Of a stretch of 39,627 bases of DNA, positions 24,576 to 32,039 are shown piece after piece. Position 1 is the first letter of the stretch. Every line of letters starts with the position of its first letter. The stretch spans positions 1 to 39,627 of the forward strand of contig CANRII010000009.1 of assembly GCA_947630685.1 (NCBI GenBank), in the 5' to 3' direction. The notes beneath the pieces are model-generated. The model saw only the letters and a program-made list of their open reading frames with translations, had not been told where the DNA came from and did no database searches. The DNA is from an uncultured Ruminiclostridium sp. (lineage in GTDB: Bacteria > Bacillota > Clostridia > Oscillospirales > Ruminococcaceae). The position numbers and the translations under genes were made by a program.

Positions 24576-26069
24576 ATGAAGAAAAACACAAAAATACTGC
24601 TGGCGTCGGCAGCCGGTATCGTTGTGCTGGGTTCTGCCACGCTGGTATTGGTGCTTACCGCGCCGCAGCCCGAGGCCGCCGACAGCGGGGACACCTCCGA
24701 CAGTACGGCCGAGCTGTTTTCCTACGATGCCGACGACGTATCAAAGCTGACTATCACCAACGATAACGGCGAGTTTTCGATAAACAGGCTCGGCGTGGAA
24801 AAGTGGGGGATAGATAATATACCGGAGGAAAACGCAAATTCCACCTCCTACAGCTCGGTAATGGAAAACGCCGCCGACCTTACCGCTAAACAGATGGTAG
24901 AGGAAAACCCGGACGATCTGGAAAAATACGGGCTTGCCGATCCCTCCGCTAAGTTCACGGTGGATTTTAAGGACGGAAAGCATGACAGCGTGACCTGTCT
25001 TGTCGGAAATAAGAACGAGGGCGCGTCCGGCTGGTATATAAAGCTGGCGGACAGCGATACGGTGTATCTTGTAAATGAGTCGGAGATATCCTTCGCTAAC
25101 GGCAGCTACCTTGATTATGTATCGCTGAGCGGATTTCTTGATGAATACGACGTAAACGAGGACGTAATAAGCAGGCTGCGTATCTCAAGGAAAGACCTTG
25201 ACCAGGATATCGTGCTGGATAAGCTGCCGGAGGTAGACGCCGAGGTGGAGAATACCAACGTCTACGTCGGCTATGAAATATCCAGCCATAACAACGTACT
25301 TGCGGACGATGAGGCGGACACCGGAATACTTTACGGCATGTTCGAGCTTGCCGCGCAGTCGGCGGTCGTCGTTTCTCCCACCGATGAGCAGCTTAAGGAA
25401 TACGGACTGGACGACCCGTTCTGCACCGCAAGCATGGTGCTTAACGACGAGGTGGTAAAGGTCGAGATAGGAAACGCCGTTTATGCCGAGGACGAGGAGA
25501 CCGGCGCTAAGACCGATCAGATAATCGGATATTACGGGATAATGCAGGGCGCGGATATCATATTCGTGTTCGCTCCGGACGAGGTTCCGTGGGTAACGAT
25601 AGAGGTGGACGATATACTGTATAAGCAGTTCCTCACGCCGTATATCTATAATGTTGATACGGTGACGTTTACCAATGATAAAAACGAGAGCCATACCGTA
25701 AAGATAGAGGGCGACGATTCCGATACGGCTACCTTTGATCTTGACGGAGAGCGTATGCTGAACGGCGCGTCTTTCCGCTCATTCTACCGTTATCTGCTTT
25801 CCTGCTATGCGGAGGATATATATATCGACGAGCTTACCGACGACAATAAATTTATCGGCAGCTTTGAATATGTTTACCGCAGCAAGGAGGACGGCACTAT
25901 GGGCAACGGCGTCGACAAGGTCGAGCTGTATTCCTCCGAGGAGGATCTCACCTGTATAATCGTGGTGAACGGGGAAGTGCGCTATAAGGTGCGCAGAGTT
26001 TACGGAGTGAGATATCTTACCAATTTCGACGCTTTGTTAAACGGCGGCAACGTACAGGAAGATTATTGA
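24576..26069 (+). CDS. DUF4340 domain extracytoplasmic protein
   Basis: This 497-residue protein has an N-terminal membrane helix or uncleaved signal (residues 5-29) and no lipobox cysteine. The exported part has repeats of the DUF4340 pattern: DDVSKLTITNDNGEFSINRLGVEKWGID, then LEKYGLADPSAKFTVDFKDG, and a second half LKEYGLDDPFCTASMVLNDE with VEIGNAVY. This family is nearly always encoded with GldG-type ABC genes, as here. A GAGGAG sits 15 bases upstream of ATG 24576, longer than usual, so translation may be moderate. The biochemical role is unknown. Confidence 0.85.
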   Translation: MKKNTKILLASAAGIVVLGSATLVLVLTAPQPEAADSGDTSDSTAELFSYDADDVSKLTITNDNGEFSINRLGVEKWGIDNIPEENANSTSYSSVMENAADLTAKQMVEENPDDLEKYGLADPSAKFTVDFKDGKHDSVTCLVGNKNEGASGWYIKLADSDTVYLVNESEISFANGSYLDYVSLSGFLDEYDVNEDVISRLRISRKDLDQDIVLDKLPEVDAEVENTNVYVGYEISSHNNVLADDEADTGILYGMFELAAQSAVVVSPTDEQLKEYGLDDPFCTASMVLNDEVVKVEIGNAVYAEDEETGAKTDQIIGYYGIMQGADIIFVFAPDEVPWVTIEVDDILYKQFLTPYIYNVDTVTFTNDKNESHTVKIEGDDSDTATFDLDGERMLNGASFRSFYRYLLSCYAEDIYIDELTDDNKFIGSFEYVYRSKEDGTMGNGVDKVELYSSEEDLTCIIVVNGEVRYKVRRVYGVRYLTNFDALLNGGNVQEDY

Positions 26070-26093
26070 TATTTACAGGAAAGGGTGGACGTT

Positions 26094-26378
26094 ATGGCAC
26101 AGCAAAAATTTTTCACATACCGCGGTTTACCGCTGGTAAGAAAGGATAAGGTGATCTACTTTGGGAGAATGTCGGATAAATACGTCGCTATGCTGACGGT
26201 TTTATCTCAGCATAAGGTAAAGGATATCGACGTTGCCGACAAGACCAGAGTGCAGATAATGGCGACCGATCCCACCAGCGTACCCGCCAATGAGATGATA
26301 GCAAAATCCGGTGAAAGAGGCAGTCTGTATGACGCTTTGGACGTAGCGTACATCTGGCTGGCAAAAAGCAACGCATAA
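26094..26378 (+). CDS. Small conserved hypothetical protein at the end of the Gld-like ABC operon
   Basis: This 94-residue cytosolic protein has no signal or membrane helix. Visible features are an N-terminal beta-like part (FFTYRGLPLVRKDKVIYFG), a middle VAMLTVLSQHKVKDIDVADKTRVQIM and an end YDALDVAYIWLAKSNA. I associate this sequence type with small uncharacterised clostridial proteins but cannot name a family. ATG 26094 is preferred over GTG 26085 because GAAAGGGTGG ends 6-7 bases upstream. It lies 24 bp after the DUF4340 gene and before a terminator, so it is the last gene of the ABC unit and may be a cytosolic partner. Confidence 0.8.
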   Translation: MAQQKFFTYRGLPLVRKDKVIYFGRMSDKYVAMLTVLSQHKVKDIDVADKTRVQIMATDPTSVPANEMIAKSGERGSLYDALDVAYIWLAKSNA

Positions 26379-26396
26379 AATTTTGTATACGAAACA

Positions 26397-26432
26397 AAAG
26401 CGCATCGCCTTTTTACAGACGATGCGCTTTTT
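26397..26432. terminator. Strong bidirectional terminator
   Basis: An 11-bp stem: AAAGCGCATCG (26397-26407) with CGATGCGCTTT (26420-26430). A T-run follows on plus and an A-run precedes it. It ends the ABC operon on the plus strand and dprA (stop at 26436) on the minus strand. Confidence 0.93.
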
Positions 26433-26435
26433 ATG

Positions 26436-27899
26436 TTATTCGTTAAATATATATACGTTCCCAGCGGTGCAGGTTATCAAACCGTCTATCTCCATATCCG
26501 CCAGCGTTTCGGTGACGTCGCCGAAATCGTCGTTTATGCTTCTCAGTATCTCGTCGAGAGAAATGCCGCCGTCCGCCTCTTTAAGCAGTAACGTTATTCT
26601 GCCGCGCAGACTTTCGGGGTCAACGTCTGTTTGTATAGGCGATTGCTCGTCCGCTGCGGGAGGCTCTTCAGGTACTTCGGGCTTAACGGGAGGCTCTTCC
26701 GTAGCTTCTTCTAGAATAGCAGGAGGCTCTTCCGGCATCTCGGGAGTAACCGGAGGCTCTTCCGGCACTTCGGGAATAGCAGGAGGTTCTTCTGCTGTTT
26801 CGGCGGGCGCTTGTTTATTCTTTTTCAAAGAGAGACCTTTATCTGTGAGAGTGCCGTCGGGATTTTCATAACCGAACCGTATCCTGTATTTTTTCGGCAT
26901 TATATCACGGTAATCGACGCTGACGGAGGATCTCGGCTTTTCTTCCTGCTCGGCGGGCGGTTCGGCGGTAACATTGTCGTCATGTCCGGTATATTCCGAA
27001 CTGTTTTCGTCCGTTGCGGTATTCAGCCGGTCGCCATAAATATCATAATATTCGCTGATTATGTCGTAATGGTCGTATACCGGGATAGCGCCGTCACGCA
27101 GATATTTTATTATGTTCTTGACGTTTTCCGAAAGCGTATCCGGCGGTACCGTGAAAAACAGGTCGCGATCCTGTTCCGCCGCATGGCGCGCGGTTATCAT
27201 GCTGCCGCTGGTGTCATTCGCGCCTATTACCAGAGTACCGTTAGCAAGTCCCGATATTATGCGGTTGCGGTACTTGAAATATCCGGCGCGGCAGGAGGTG
27301 CCGGGCAGCAGCTCGGAAATTACCGCTCCGCCCTCGGCCGCTATGTCATGCCTGAGCCTTGCCGTGTTTGCGGGATATTCCACGTCTATCCCGCAGGCTA
27401 ATACCGCCACGGTGGGCTGATGTGCGCGTATCGCGGCAATATGCGCCGCTTGATCTATCCCGCGCGCAAGTCCGCTTATCAAAACTATGCCGTACTCCGC
27501 CAGACCGGGACAGATCACCGACGCGAGCTTTGCCGCGTACCTGTCCGGCATTCTCGGACCTACCGCCGCTAAGCACAGCCGCTCGTTCAGGCCGGATATA
27601 TTGCCCTGCACGAACAATACCGTCGGCGGGTTGTAGATGTTTTTGAGCAGGGTGGGATAGTCGGCGTCGTCGATAGTGATTATTTTTATACCTTTTTCGG
27701 CGCAGCTGTTTATTATTTTGTCGGAATTTTCCAATGACGCGGCGGCAATAGCCGGTATGCGCTTGGACGAAATGACGGATCTGTCGCCCTCCATCAGCTT
27801 TTTAACGGCGTTTTTTGCAGAGCCGTAAAATTTTATCGCGTTATGTATCCACGGATTTCCCGCGCCGTATACCTGCAAAAGGTAAAGATAGTTTCTCAT
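26436..27899 (-). CDS. dprA: DNA-processing protein DprA with Pro/Glu-rich insertion
   Basis: DprA binds incoming single-stranded DNA and loads RecA in natural transformation; many non-competent Firmicutes also keep it. The 487-residue protein is longer than the usual 300-370. It has an N-terminal helical region, then the Rossmann domain with AAVGPRMPDRYAAKLA (variant of the common GTR motif), LISGLARGIDQAAH, VLACGIDVEYPAN and YRNRIISGLANGTLVIGA. After ~residue 290 come a charged stretch and a Pro/Glu repeat linker (EEPP...PEVP units), then a C-terminal winged helix (GGISLDEILRSINDDFGDV ... LADMEIDGLIT). A terminator of the upstream acyl-CoA ligase gene lies just before it, and no promoter is evident in the 59-bp gap. 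Confidence 0.93.
   Translation of the reverse strand: MRNYLYLLQVYGAGNPWIHNAIKFYGSAKNAVKKLMEGDRSVISSKRIPAIAAASLENSDKIINSCAEKGIKIITIDDADYPTLLKNIYNPPTVLFVQGNISGLNERLCLAAVGPRMPDRYAAKLASVICPGLAEYGIVLISGLARGIDQAAHIAAIRAHQPTVAVLACGIDVEYPANTARLRHDIAAEGGAVISELLPGTSCRAGYFKYRNRIISGLANGTLVIGANDTSGSMITARHAAEQDRDLFFTVPPDTLSENVKNIIKYLRDGAIPVYDHYDIISEYYDIYGDRLNTATDENSSEYTGHDDNVTAEPPAEQEEKPRSSVSVDYRDIMPKKYRIRFGYENPDGTLTDKGLSLKKNKQAPAETAEEPPAIPEVPEEPPVTPEMPEEPPAILEEATEEPPVKPEVPEEPPAADEQSPIQTDVDPESLRGRITLLLKEADGGISLDEILRSINDDFGDVTETLADMEIDGLITCTAGNVYIFNE
26655..26800 (-). repeat. Imperfect ~30-bp repeats encoding the DprA Pro/Glu linker
   Basis: About five degenerate units encode EEPP-x2-PEVP-type decapeptides, more diverged than the dnaX array. 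They form a disordered tether between the Rossmann core and the winged helix. Confidence 0.75.
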
Positions 27900-27915
27900 G
27901 CTTTGGCGTCCTCTC

Positions 27916-27953
27916 GAAAAATTTGCCGGAAAGTCAAAGGACCTCCCGGCAAA
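27916..27953 (-). terminator. Intrinsic terminator after the acyl-CoA ligase gene
   Basis: On the minus strand TTTGCCGG and CCGGCAAA (27946-27953 and 27922-27929) enclose a 16-base loop, followed by TTTTTCG. It ends 16 bases before the dprA start codon. Confidence 0.88.
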
Positions 27954-27958
27954 CGATA

Positions 27959-29620
27959 TTACTGCGTTTTATTGTCCTCGTTGCGTATCTGGACACGTCT
28001 TATTTTTCCGCTTATGGTCTTGGGCAGCTCGTCCACAAATTCCACTATCCTCGGATATTTATAAGGCGCGGTGTTTTTCTTTACAAAGTTCTGAAGCTCT
28101 TTTTTAAGCTCCTCGGAGGGCTGATAGCCTCTTGCCAAAACCACGGTCGCCTTTACCACCTGACCTCTTATCGGGTCGGGAGCGCCGGTTACCGCACATT
28201 CCAATACCGACGGATGGGAGATAAGCACGCTTTCTATCTCGAACGGCCCTATACGGTAGCCGCTCGCCTTGATAACGTCGTCGTTTCTTCCTACATACCA
28301 GAAATAGCCGTCCTCGTCCTTCCATGCGGTGTCGCCGGTATGGTAAAGACCGTCGTGCCATGCTTCCTTGGTAAGCTCCTCGTCGCGGTAATAGCACTCA
28401 AACAGACCGTCCTTGCCTGGCTCGGCACGAACTACTATCTCGCCTACCTCTCCGACAGGAACGGCGTTGCCGTCCTCGTCCACGATGTCGACGTCATATA
28501 ACGGGGTGGGCTTGCCCATAGAACCGGGCTTCGGAGTCATACCCTTAAGATTAGCCAGCAGCGCGGTGGATTCCGTCTGACCGAACGCCTCCATCAGCTT
28601 TAATCCGGTAAACTCCAGCCACTTGTTGTAGACCTCCGGGTTGAGCGCCTCGCCCGCGATACAGGAATATTTCAGCGAGGACAGGTCGAAATTCTCCAGA
28701 CCTTCCTTTATGAAAAATCTGTACATGGTAGGCGGCGCGCAGAAAGTAGTTATCTTGTAATCCTGCATTATGCGCAGCATATCGGTGGGGATGAATTTAT
28801 CGAAATCATATACGAATACACAGGTGCCGACCGCCATCTGACCGAACAGCTTGCCCCATGCCGCCTTGCCCCAGCCGGTATCCGAAATGGTGAGATGCGT
28901 TCCGTCGGGATCGACGTTCTGCCAATGCGCGGCGGTCTGGATATGAGCCAGCGCGTAACGGTGGTTGTGTATTACCATTTTGGGATAGCCGGTAGTGCCG
29001 GAGGTAAAGTACAGCAGCATGTGCTCTCTTGAATCGGTGGGGACTCTCTCCATCGTTTCCGGCATTTTCTTTATCTCTTCGTCAAAGTTTATCCAGCCGT
29101 CCTTTTGACCGTTTGCGATGAACCTTATAAGGTCTATGCCCATCTCGGCCTGAGCTTCTTCGGTGTATTTTTCTATATCGGGATTGTAGCCGGTGCATAC
29201 TACCGCCTTTACGCTCGCTCTTTCAAAACGGTAGGTAAGGTCGTGAGTAGTCAGCAGGTGAGTGGCGGGTATCGCAATAGCGCCCAGCTTGATAAGCCCT
29301 ATTATCGCTATCCAGAACTGATAGTTTCTTTTAAGTATCAGCATTACCTTGTCGTCCTTTTTGATACCGTAGGACGCAAAGAGATTCGCCGCCTGAGTGG
29401 ATAGCTTTGAAAGCTGCGAATATGAAAAGTCGTGGCGGTTCTCCTGTAGGTCTATGTGCGTGAGCGCGGGCCTGTCGGGGTCTATCTCGCCGTATTTATC
29501 TATAATATCATATCCGAAGTTGAAATTGTCCGGACAGTCAAGCTCGAATTTGTTAAGTATCCCGTTCTCGTCAAAGCCCTCGTTGACAAAGTGTTTATAA
29601 TATCCTATTACCTGTTCCAT
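27959..29620 (-). CDS. AMP-dependent acyl-CoA synthetase, medium-chain type
   Basis: This 553-residue ANL-superfamily enzyme activates a carboxylic acid to its CoA ester through an acyl-AMP. Visible motifs are the P-loop YFTSGTTGYPKMVIHNH, the A5-like EAFGQTESTALLANLKGM, the A7/A8 LYHTGDTAWKDEDGYFWYVGRNDDVIKASGYRIGPFEIE and the catalytic lysine in PKTISGKIRR near the C-terminus. The start (FDENGILNKFELDCPDNFNFGYDIIDKYGE) resembles the medium-chain ACSM-like group and not acetyl-CoA synthetase. It follows the XRE-cupin gene by 24 bp, so the pair is probably one operon. The chain-length preference is inferred from resemblance, and aromatic acids are possible. Confidence 0.92.
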   Translation of the reverse strand: MEQVIGYYKHFVNEGFDENGILNKFELDCPDNFNFGYDIIDKYGEIDPDRPALTHIDLQENRHDFSYSQLSKLSTQAANLFASYGIKKDDKVMLILKRNYQFWIAIIGLIKLGAIAIPATHLLTTHDLTYRFERASVKAVVCTGYNPDIEKYTEEAQAEMGIDLIRFIANGQKDGWINFDEEIKKMPETMERVPTDSREHMLLYFTSGTTGYPKMVIHNHRYALAHIQTAAHWQNVDPDGTHLTISDTGWGKAAWGKLFGQMAVGTCVFVYDFDKFIPTDMLRIMQDYKITTFCAPPTMYRFFIKEGLENFDLSSLKYSCIAGEALNPEVYNKWLEFTGLKLMEAFGQTESTALLANLKGMTPKPGSMGKPTPLYDVDIVDEDGNAVPVGEVGEIVVRAEPGKDGLFECYYRDEELTKEAWHDGLYHTGDTAWKDEDGYFWYVGRNDDVIKASGYRIGPFEIESVLISHPSVLECAVTGAPDPIRGQVVKATVVLARGYQPSEELKKELQNFVKKNTAPYKYPRIVEFVDELPKTISGKIRRVQIRNEDNKTQ

Positions 29621-29644
29621 TTGTGTCGTATCCTTCCCCTTGTT

Positions 29645-30205
29645 TTATATAAGCACCGCTAAGAATTTGCAGTCCTCGCCGTCTACGGCTATCATGCCGT
29701 GAGGATTCATGCTGTCGTAATATACGCAGTCGCCGACCTCCAGCACCTCGATATGTTCGTTTATCTGAAATTTCAGCTTGCCGGAAAGAATATAGTCCAT
29801 CTCCTGCCCGTCATGCACGGAAAGATGTATCGGCTTTGTCTGCTCCTCCTCGTCGTAAGGCGCGGTTACTAACAGCGGCTCTATCTTCTTTTTCTTGAAA
29901 AGATATGCCAAATGCTGATAAGCAAAGCGCTCGCGCCGTTCTATCGGCAGTCCGTGATCCTTGCGTACTATAGAATAAGTGTTGAGCTTTGGAGTAACTC
30001 CGGTCAGCAGCTCGATAAGCTCCACGCCGAGCGCGTCCGCCGCTTCATTAAGAAACGACAGCGAAAAATCCTTTTCCCCGTTTTCAAGTGAGATGTATTC
30101 TTCCTTGCTCACATTTGTTTTGCCCGCCATTTCCTCGACCGTTATGTCAAGGTATTCTCTTGTGCTTTTAAGCCTGCCGGATACGTCCTTGATATTATAT
30201 TCCAT
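29645..30205 (-). CDS. XRE-family regulator with C-terminal cupin
   Basis: This 186-residue regulator has an N-terminal helix-turn-helix (ITVEEMAGKTNVSKEEYISLENG, about residues 21-43) and a C-terminal cupin_2 barrel (HLSVHDGQEMDYILSGKLKF, then LEVGDCVYYDSMNPHGM). Such proteins repress or activate an adjacent metabolic gene in response to a small molecule bound in the cupin. The very next gene encodes the acyl-CoA ligase, so that ligase, its substrate or product is the natural candidate for control. GGGAGGAAG lies 4-5 bases before the ATG. A strong promoter lies 32 bp upstream. Confidence 0.92.
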   Translation of the reverse strand: MEYNIKDVSGRLKSTREYLDITVEEMAGKTNVSKEEYISLENGEKDFSLSFLNEAADALGVELIELLTGVTPKLNTYSIVRKDHGLPIERRERFAYQHLAYLFKKKKIEPLLVTAPYDEEEQTKPIHLSVHDGQEMDYILSGKLKFQINEHIEVLEVGDCVYYDSMNPHGMIAVDGEDCKFLAVLI

Positions 30206-30236
30206 AGCTTCCTCCCTGAAAAATGTTATTTTATTA

Positions 30237-30265
30237 ATTATACCAAATTATCGCCGTAAAATCAA
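30237..30265 (-). promoter_or_regulatory. Promoter of the XRE-cupin / acyl-CoA ligase operon
   Basis: On the minus strand, TTGATT (30260-30265), a 17-bp spacer, and TATAAT (30237-30242). It is placed in the 88-bp gap after nth, so this operon need not depend on nth transcription. Confidence 0.88.
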
Positions 30266-30293
30266 CTGTTTTGGATATTTTTCTTTGCGGGAG

Positions 30294-30926
30294 CTATTTA
30301 CTTTTGTACTCTTTGCAAAGCTCTTTCAGTACGCAAGCGTCGCAGTCCGGTTTTCTCGCGGTGCAAACGCCCCTGCCGTGCCATACCAGACGATGGCAAA
30401 AGTTAAGGCTTTCCTCCGGCGGCAAAAGCTGTGCTAACTGCTTTTCGACCTTGCCCGCGTCCTTTGTATCGGACAATCCCAGCCGGTTTGTAAGACGGAT
30501 AACGTGGGTATCGCAGACGATAGCGGGCTTTCCATATAAGTCGCCCACGATAAGATTGGCGGTCTTTCTTCCTACGCCCGGCAGCTTGGTGAGCTGCTCG
30601 ATGCTGTCCGGCACCTCGGAGCCGTATTCGTCCCGCAGCATAACGCACATATTGACTATATCCGCCGCTTTGGTCTTAAAAAGCCCGCAGGACTTTATGT
30701 ATTCCTCCACTTCGGACGGCCGCGCGGCGGCAAACGCCTCGATGGTCGGAAAGCGCTCGAACAATGCCGGCGTCACCATGTTTACTCTGACGTCGGTACA
30801 TTGCGCCGAAAGCCGTGTTGCGATAAGCAGCTCGTGCGGCTTTTGATAGGTCAGCGCGCATTTTACCTGCGGGTATTCGTTTTTCAGCGCGGCTATAATT
30901 TCCAGCGCTTTTTGCTTTTTAGTCAT
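30294..30926 (-). CDS. nth: Endonuclease III (DNA glycosylase/AP lyase)
   Basis: Nth removes oxidised pyrimidines and cleaves abasic sites in base-excision repair. The 210-residue protein shows LIATRLSAQCTDVRVN, the helix-hairpin-helix LPGVGRKTANLIVG with catalytic Lys in the GRKT turn, and the catalytic Asp in VCDTHVIRLTNRLG. The [4Fe-4S] cluster motif C-x6-C-x2-C-x5-C is complete (CTARKPDCDACVLKELC). It has its own consensus promoter divergent from the tRNA-Lys promoter. The ribosome site is AAAAGGGG about 8-9 bases before ATG. Nothing is missing. Confidence 0.97.
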   Translation of the reverse strand: MTKKQKALEIIAALKNEYPQVKCALTYQKPHELLIATRLSAQCTDVRVNMVTPALFERFPTIEAFAAARPSEVEEYIKSCGLFKTKAADIVNMCVMLRDEYGSEVPDSIEQLTKLPGVGRKTANLIVGDLYGKPAIVCDTHVIRLTNRLGLSDTKDAGKVEKQLAQLLPPEESLNFCHRLVWHGRGVCTARKPDCDACVLKELCKEYKSK

Positions 30927-30956
30927 ATTTTTTTGCCCCTTTTAACGTATATTTTA

Positions 30957-30985
30957 ATTATAAGTGCTTTGTCGCAATGTGTCAA
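30957..30985 (-). promoter_or_regulatory. Consensus promoter of nth
   Basis: On the minus strand TTGACA (30980-30985), a 17-bp spacer and TATAAT (30957-30962), both exact consensus, 30 bp before the start codon. Confidence 0.92.
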
Positions 30986-31029
30986 GTCCGGAAAAATTAA
31001 TTTTTAGCCCGATTTTTTGAATTTTGGTG

Positions 31030-31058
31030 TTGACAAACCGAAAATTTTTTGTTATAAT
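31030..31058 (+). promoter_or_regulatory. Consensus promoter of tRNA-Lys
   Basis: TTGACA (31030-31035), a 17-bp spacer and TATAAT (31053-31058), exact consensus, 26 bp upstream of the mature tRNA 5' end. It is divergent from the nth promoter, with the -35 boxes 44 bp apart. Confidence 0.93.
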
Positions 31059-31084
31059 AAATTGCGTTACTGTAAAAAGAATAT

Positions 31085-31160
31085 GAGCCACTAGCTCAGG
31101 CGGCAGAGCACCTGCCTTTTAAGCAGGGTGTCCCGGGTTCGATTCCCGGGTGGCTCACCA
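31085..31160 (+). tRNA. tRNA-Lys (anticodon TTT), CCA encoded
   Basis: The cloverleaf is complete. The acceptor GAGCCAC pairs with GTGGCTC, the D-stem is GCTC/GAGC, and the anticodon stem CCTGC/GCAGG has loop CTTTTAA (anticodon TTT). The T-stem CCGGG/CCCGG has loop TTCGATT. Discriminator A is followed by the encoded CCA at 31158-31160. Confidence 0.98.
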
Positions 31161-31163
31161 ACA

Positions 31164-31210
31164 CGGTTACCATGCGGTTTAAGAACTGTTTTGGTAGCCG
31201 TTTTCTTTTG
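31164..31210 (+). terminator. Terminator of tRNA-Lys
   Basis: CGGTTACCA (31164-31172) pairs with TGGTAGCCG (31192-31200) with one G-U, followed by TTTTCTTTTG. Confidence 0.85.
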
Positions 31211-31433
31211 AAAAAAGGGGTCTGTTTTTGGACTTTGTCGATAAAATAAAAATTAAGTTTCTCTGCCAAGGCTTTTCCGAGCGTGCTTTTCTACTGCCGT
31301 TTAAGCCGCATACAATAATTCCCGTTCCCATAATTTCACTCCGTTTATCTGACAAACCGGAAGTTATTAATATCTATCGCTATAAATCTTATCATTATAC
31401 ACTCGAAATGTTATAATGTTAACTGTCCGAACT
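31211..31433. other. AT-rich stretch without a convincing gene
   Basis: It lies between the tRNA terminator and the kinase gene stop. The only open frame (31228-31416, 62 codons) has no ribosome site and no recognisable sequence. I see no hairpin, repeat or promoter of note. Composition is more AT-rich than the conserved operons, in keeping with an accessory patch. Confidence 0.5.
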
Positions 31434-31991
31434 TTAATCTCGTACAAGATATTGTGTAAGAACGATATCATTAACTGAATCTTTCGGACTCTTATAGGTA
31501 TTATCATACAAATGTCCCTGATTCTCCGGCAATGAATCTAATTTCTTTTTCAGAAATAACGCTCTATCTATCAAGTCCAAATCACCGCGTTTGCGGATGC
31601 GTCGTTCAATCTCCTCTGCCGCTGCTGTTAAAACAATGTAATAAAACTCAGCACAATACCGATGTGCCAACTCCTGAACACGCGGTAATTCTTCCTCGAT
31701 CACATAATCAATGATAACATCAAGCCCCTGTCTGAGCGCTCTGTCCGCCGTATTGATAATGCAGTCCCAATTAAATTGCAGTACATCTTTCCATTGCACC
31801 TGTTCAGACGTCTCTCCGCTAAAGAAGTAATCTCCTTTATCCTTTGGCTCTATAAATCCTCTGTGAAAATCATCGCCATGGATTATATAAACCGTTCTTC
31901 CGGACTGCTCGACAAGATATTTTCCATATGCGTCCGCAAATGTTGATTTTCCGCATCCACAGGCACCGGAGACAAAAATAAGTTTTGCCAT
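31434..31991 (-). CDS. Small P-loop kinase-like ATPase, probably acquired
   Basis: This 185-residue protein has a clear Walker A (SGACGCGKSTFADAYG, residues 8-23). It continues with the conserved pair HGDDFHRGF, a central IIDYVIEEELPRV and ERRIRKRGDLDLIDRALFLKKKL, where arginines could act as a lid. The build recalls small-molecule or nucleotide kinases of the zeta-toxin/chloramphenicol phosphotransferase group, but no substrate can be named. No antitoxin gene adjoins it. GGGAG lies 8 bases before the ATG. Its codons are visibly more A/T-ending than those of neighbours, and it sits between tRNA-Lys and a tRNA-like repeat element, which suggests horizontal acquisition. Confidence 0.82.
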   Translation of the reverse strand: MAKLIFVSGACGCGKSTFADAYGKYLVEQSGRTVYIIHGDDFHRGFIEPKDKGDYFFSGETSEQVQWKDVLQFNWDCIINTADRALRQGLDVIIDYVIEEELPRVQELAHRYCAEFYYIVLTAAAEEIERRIRKRGDLDLIDRALFLKKKLDSLPENQGHLYDNTYKSPKDSVNDIVLTQYLVRD

Positions 31992-32005
31992 ATGTAAACT
32001 CCCAT

Positions 32006-32017
32006 AAATCTAGATTT
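32006..32017. promoter_or_regulatory. 12-nt perfect palindrome AAATCTAGATTT before the kinase gene
   Basis: It lies 15 bp upstream of the kinase start codon, between that gene and the inverted-repeat element. It could be an operator or a chance AT-rich palindrome. Confidence 0.3.
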
Positions 32018-32039
32018 GTATGTTTGCTCAATTACAGCA

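Noticed and set aside
31228-31416. 62-codon open frame after tRNA-Lys
   Set aside because: No ribosome site, no recognisable protein pattern, AT-rich and directly behind a terminator.
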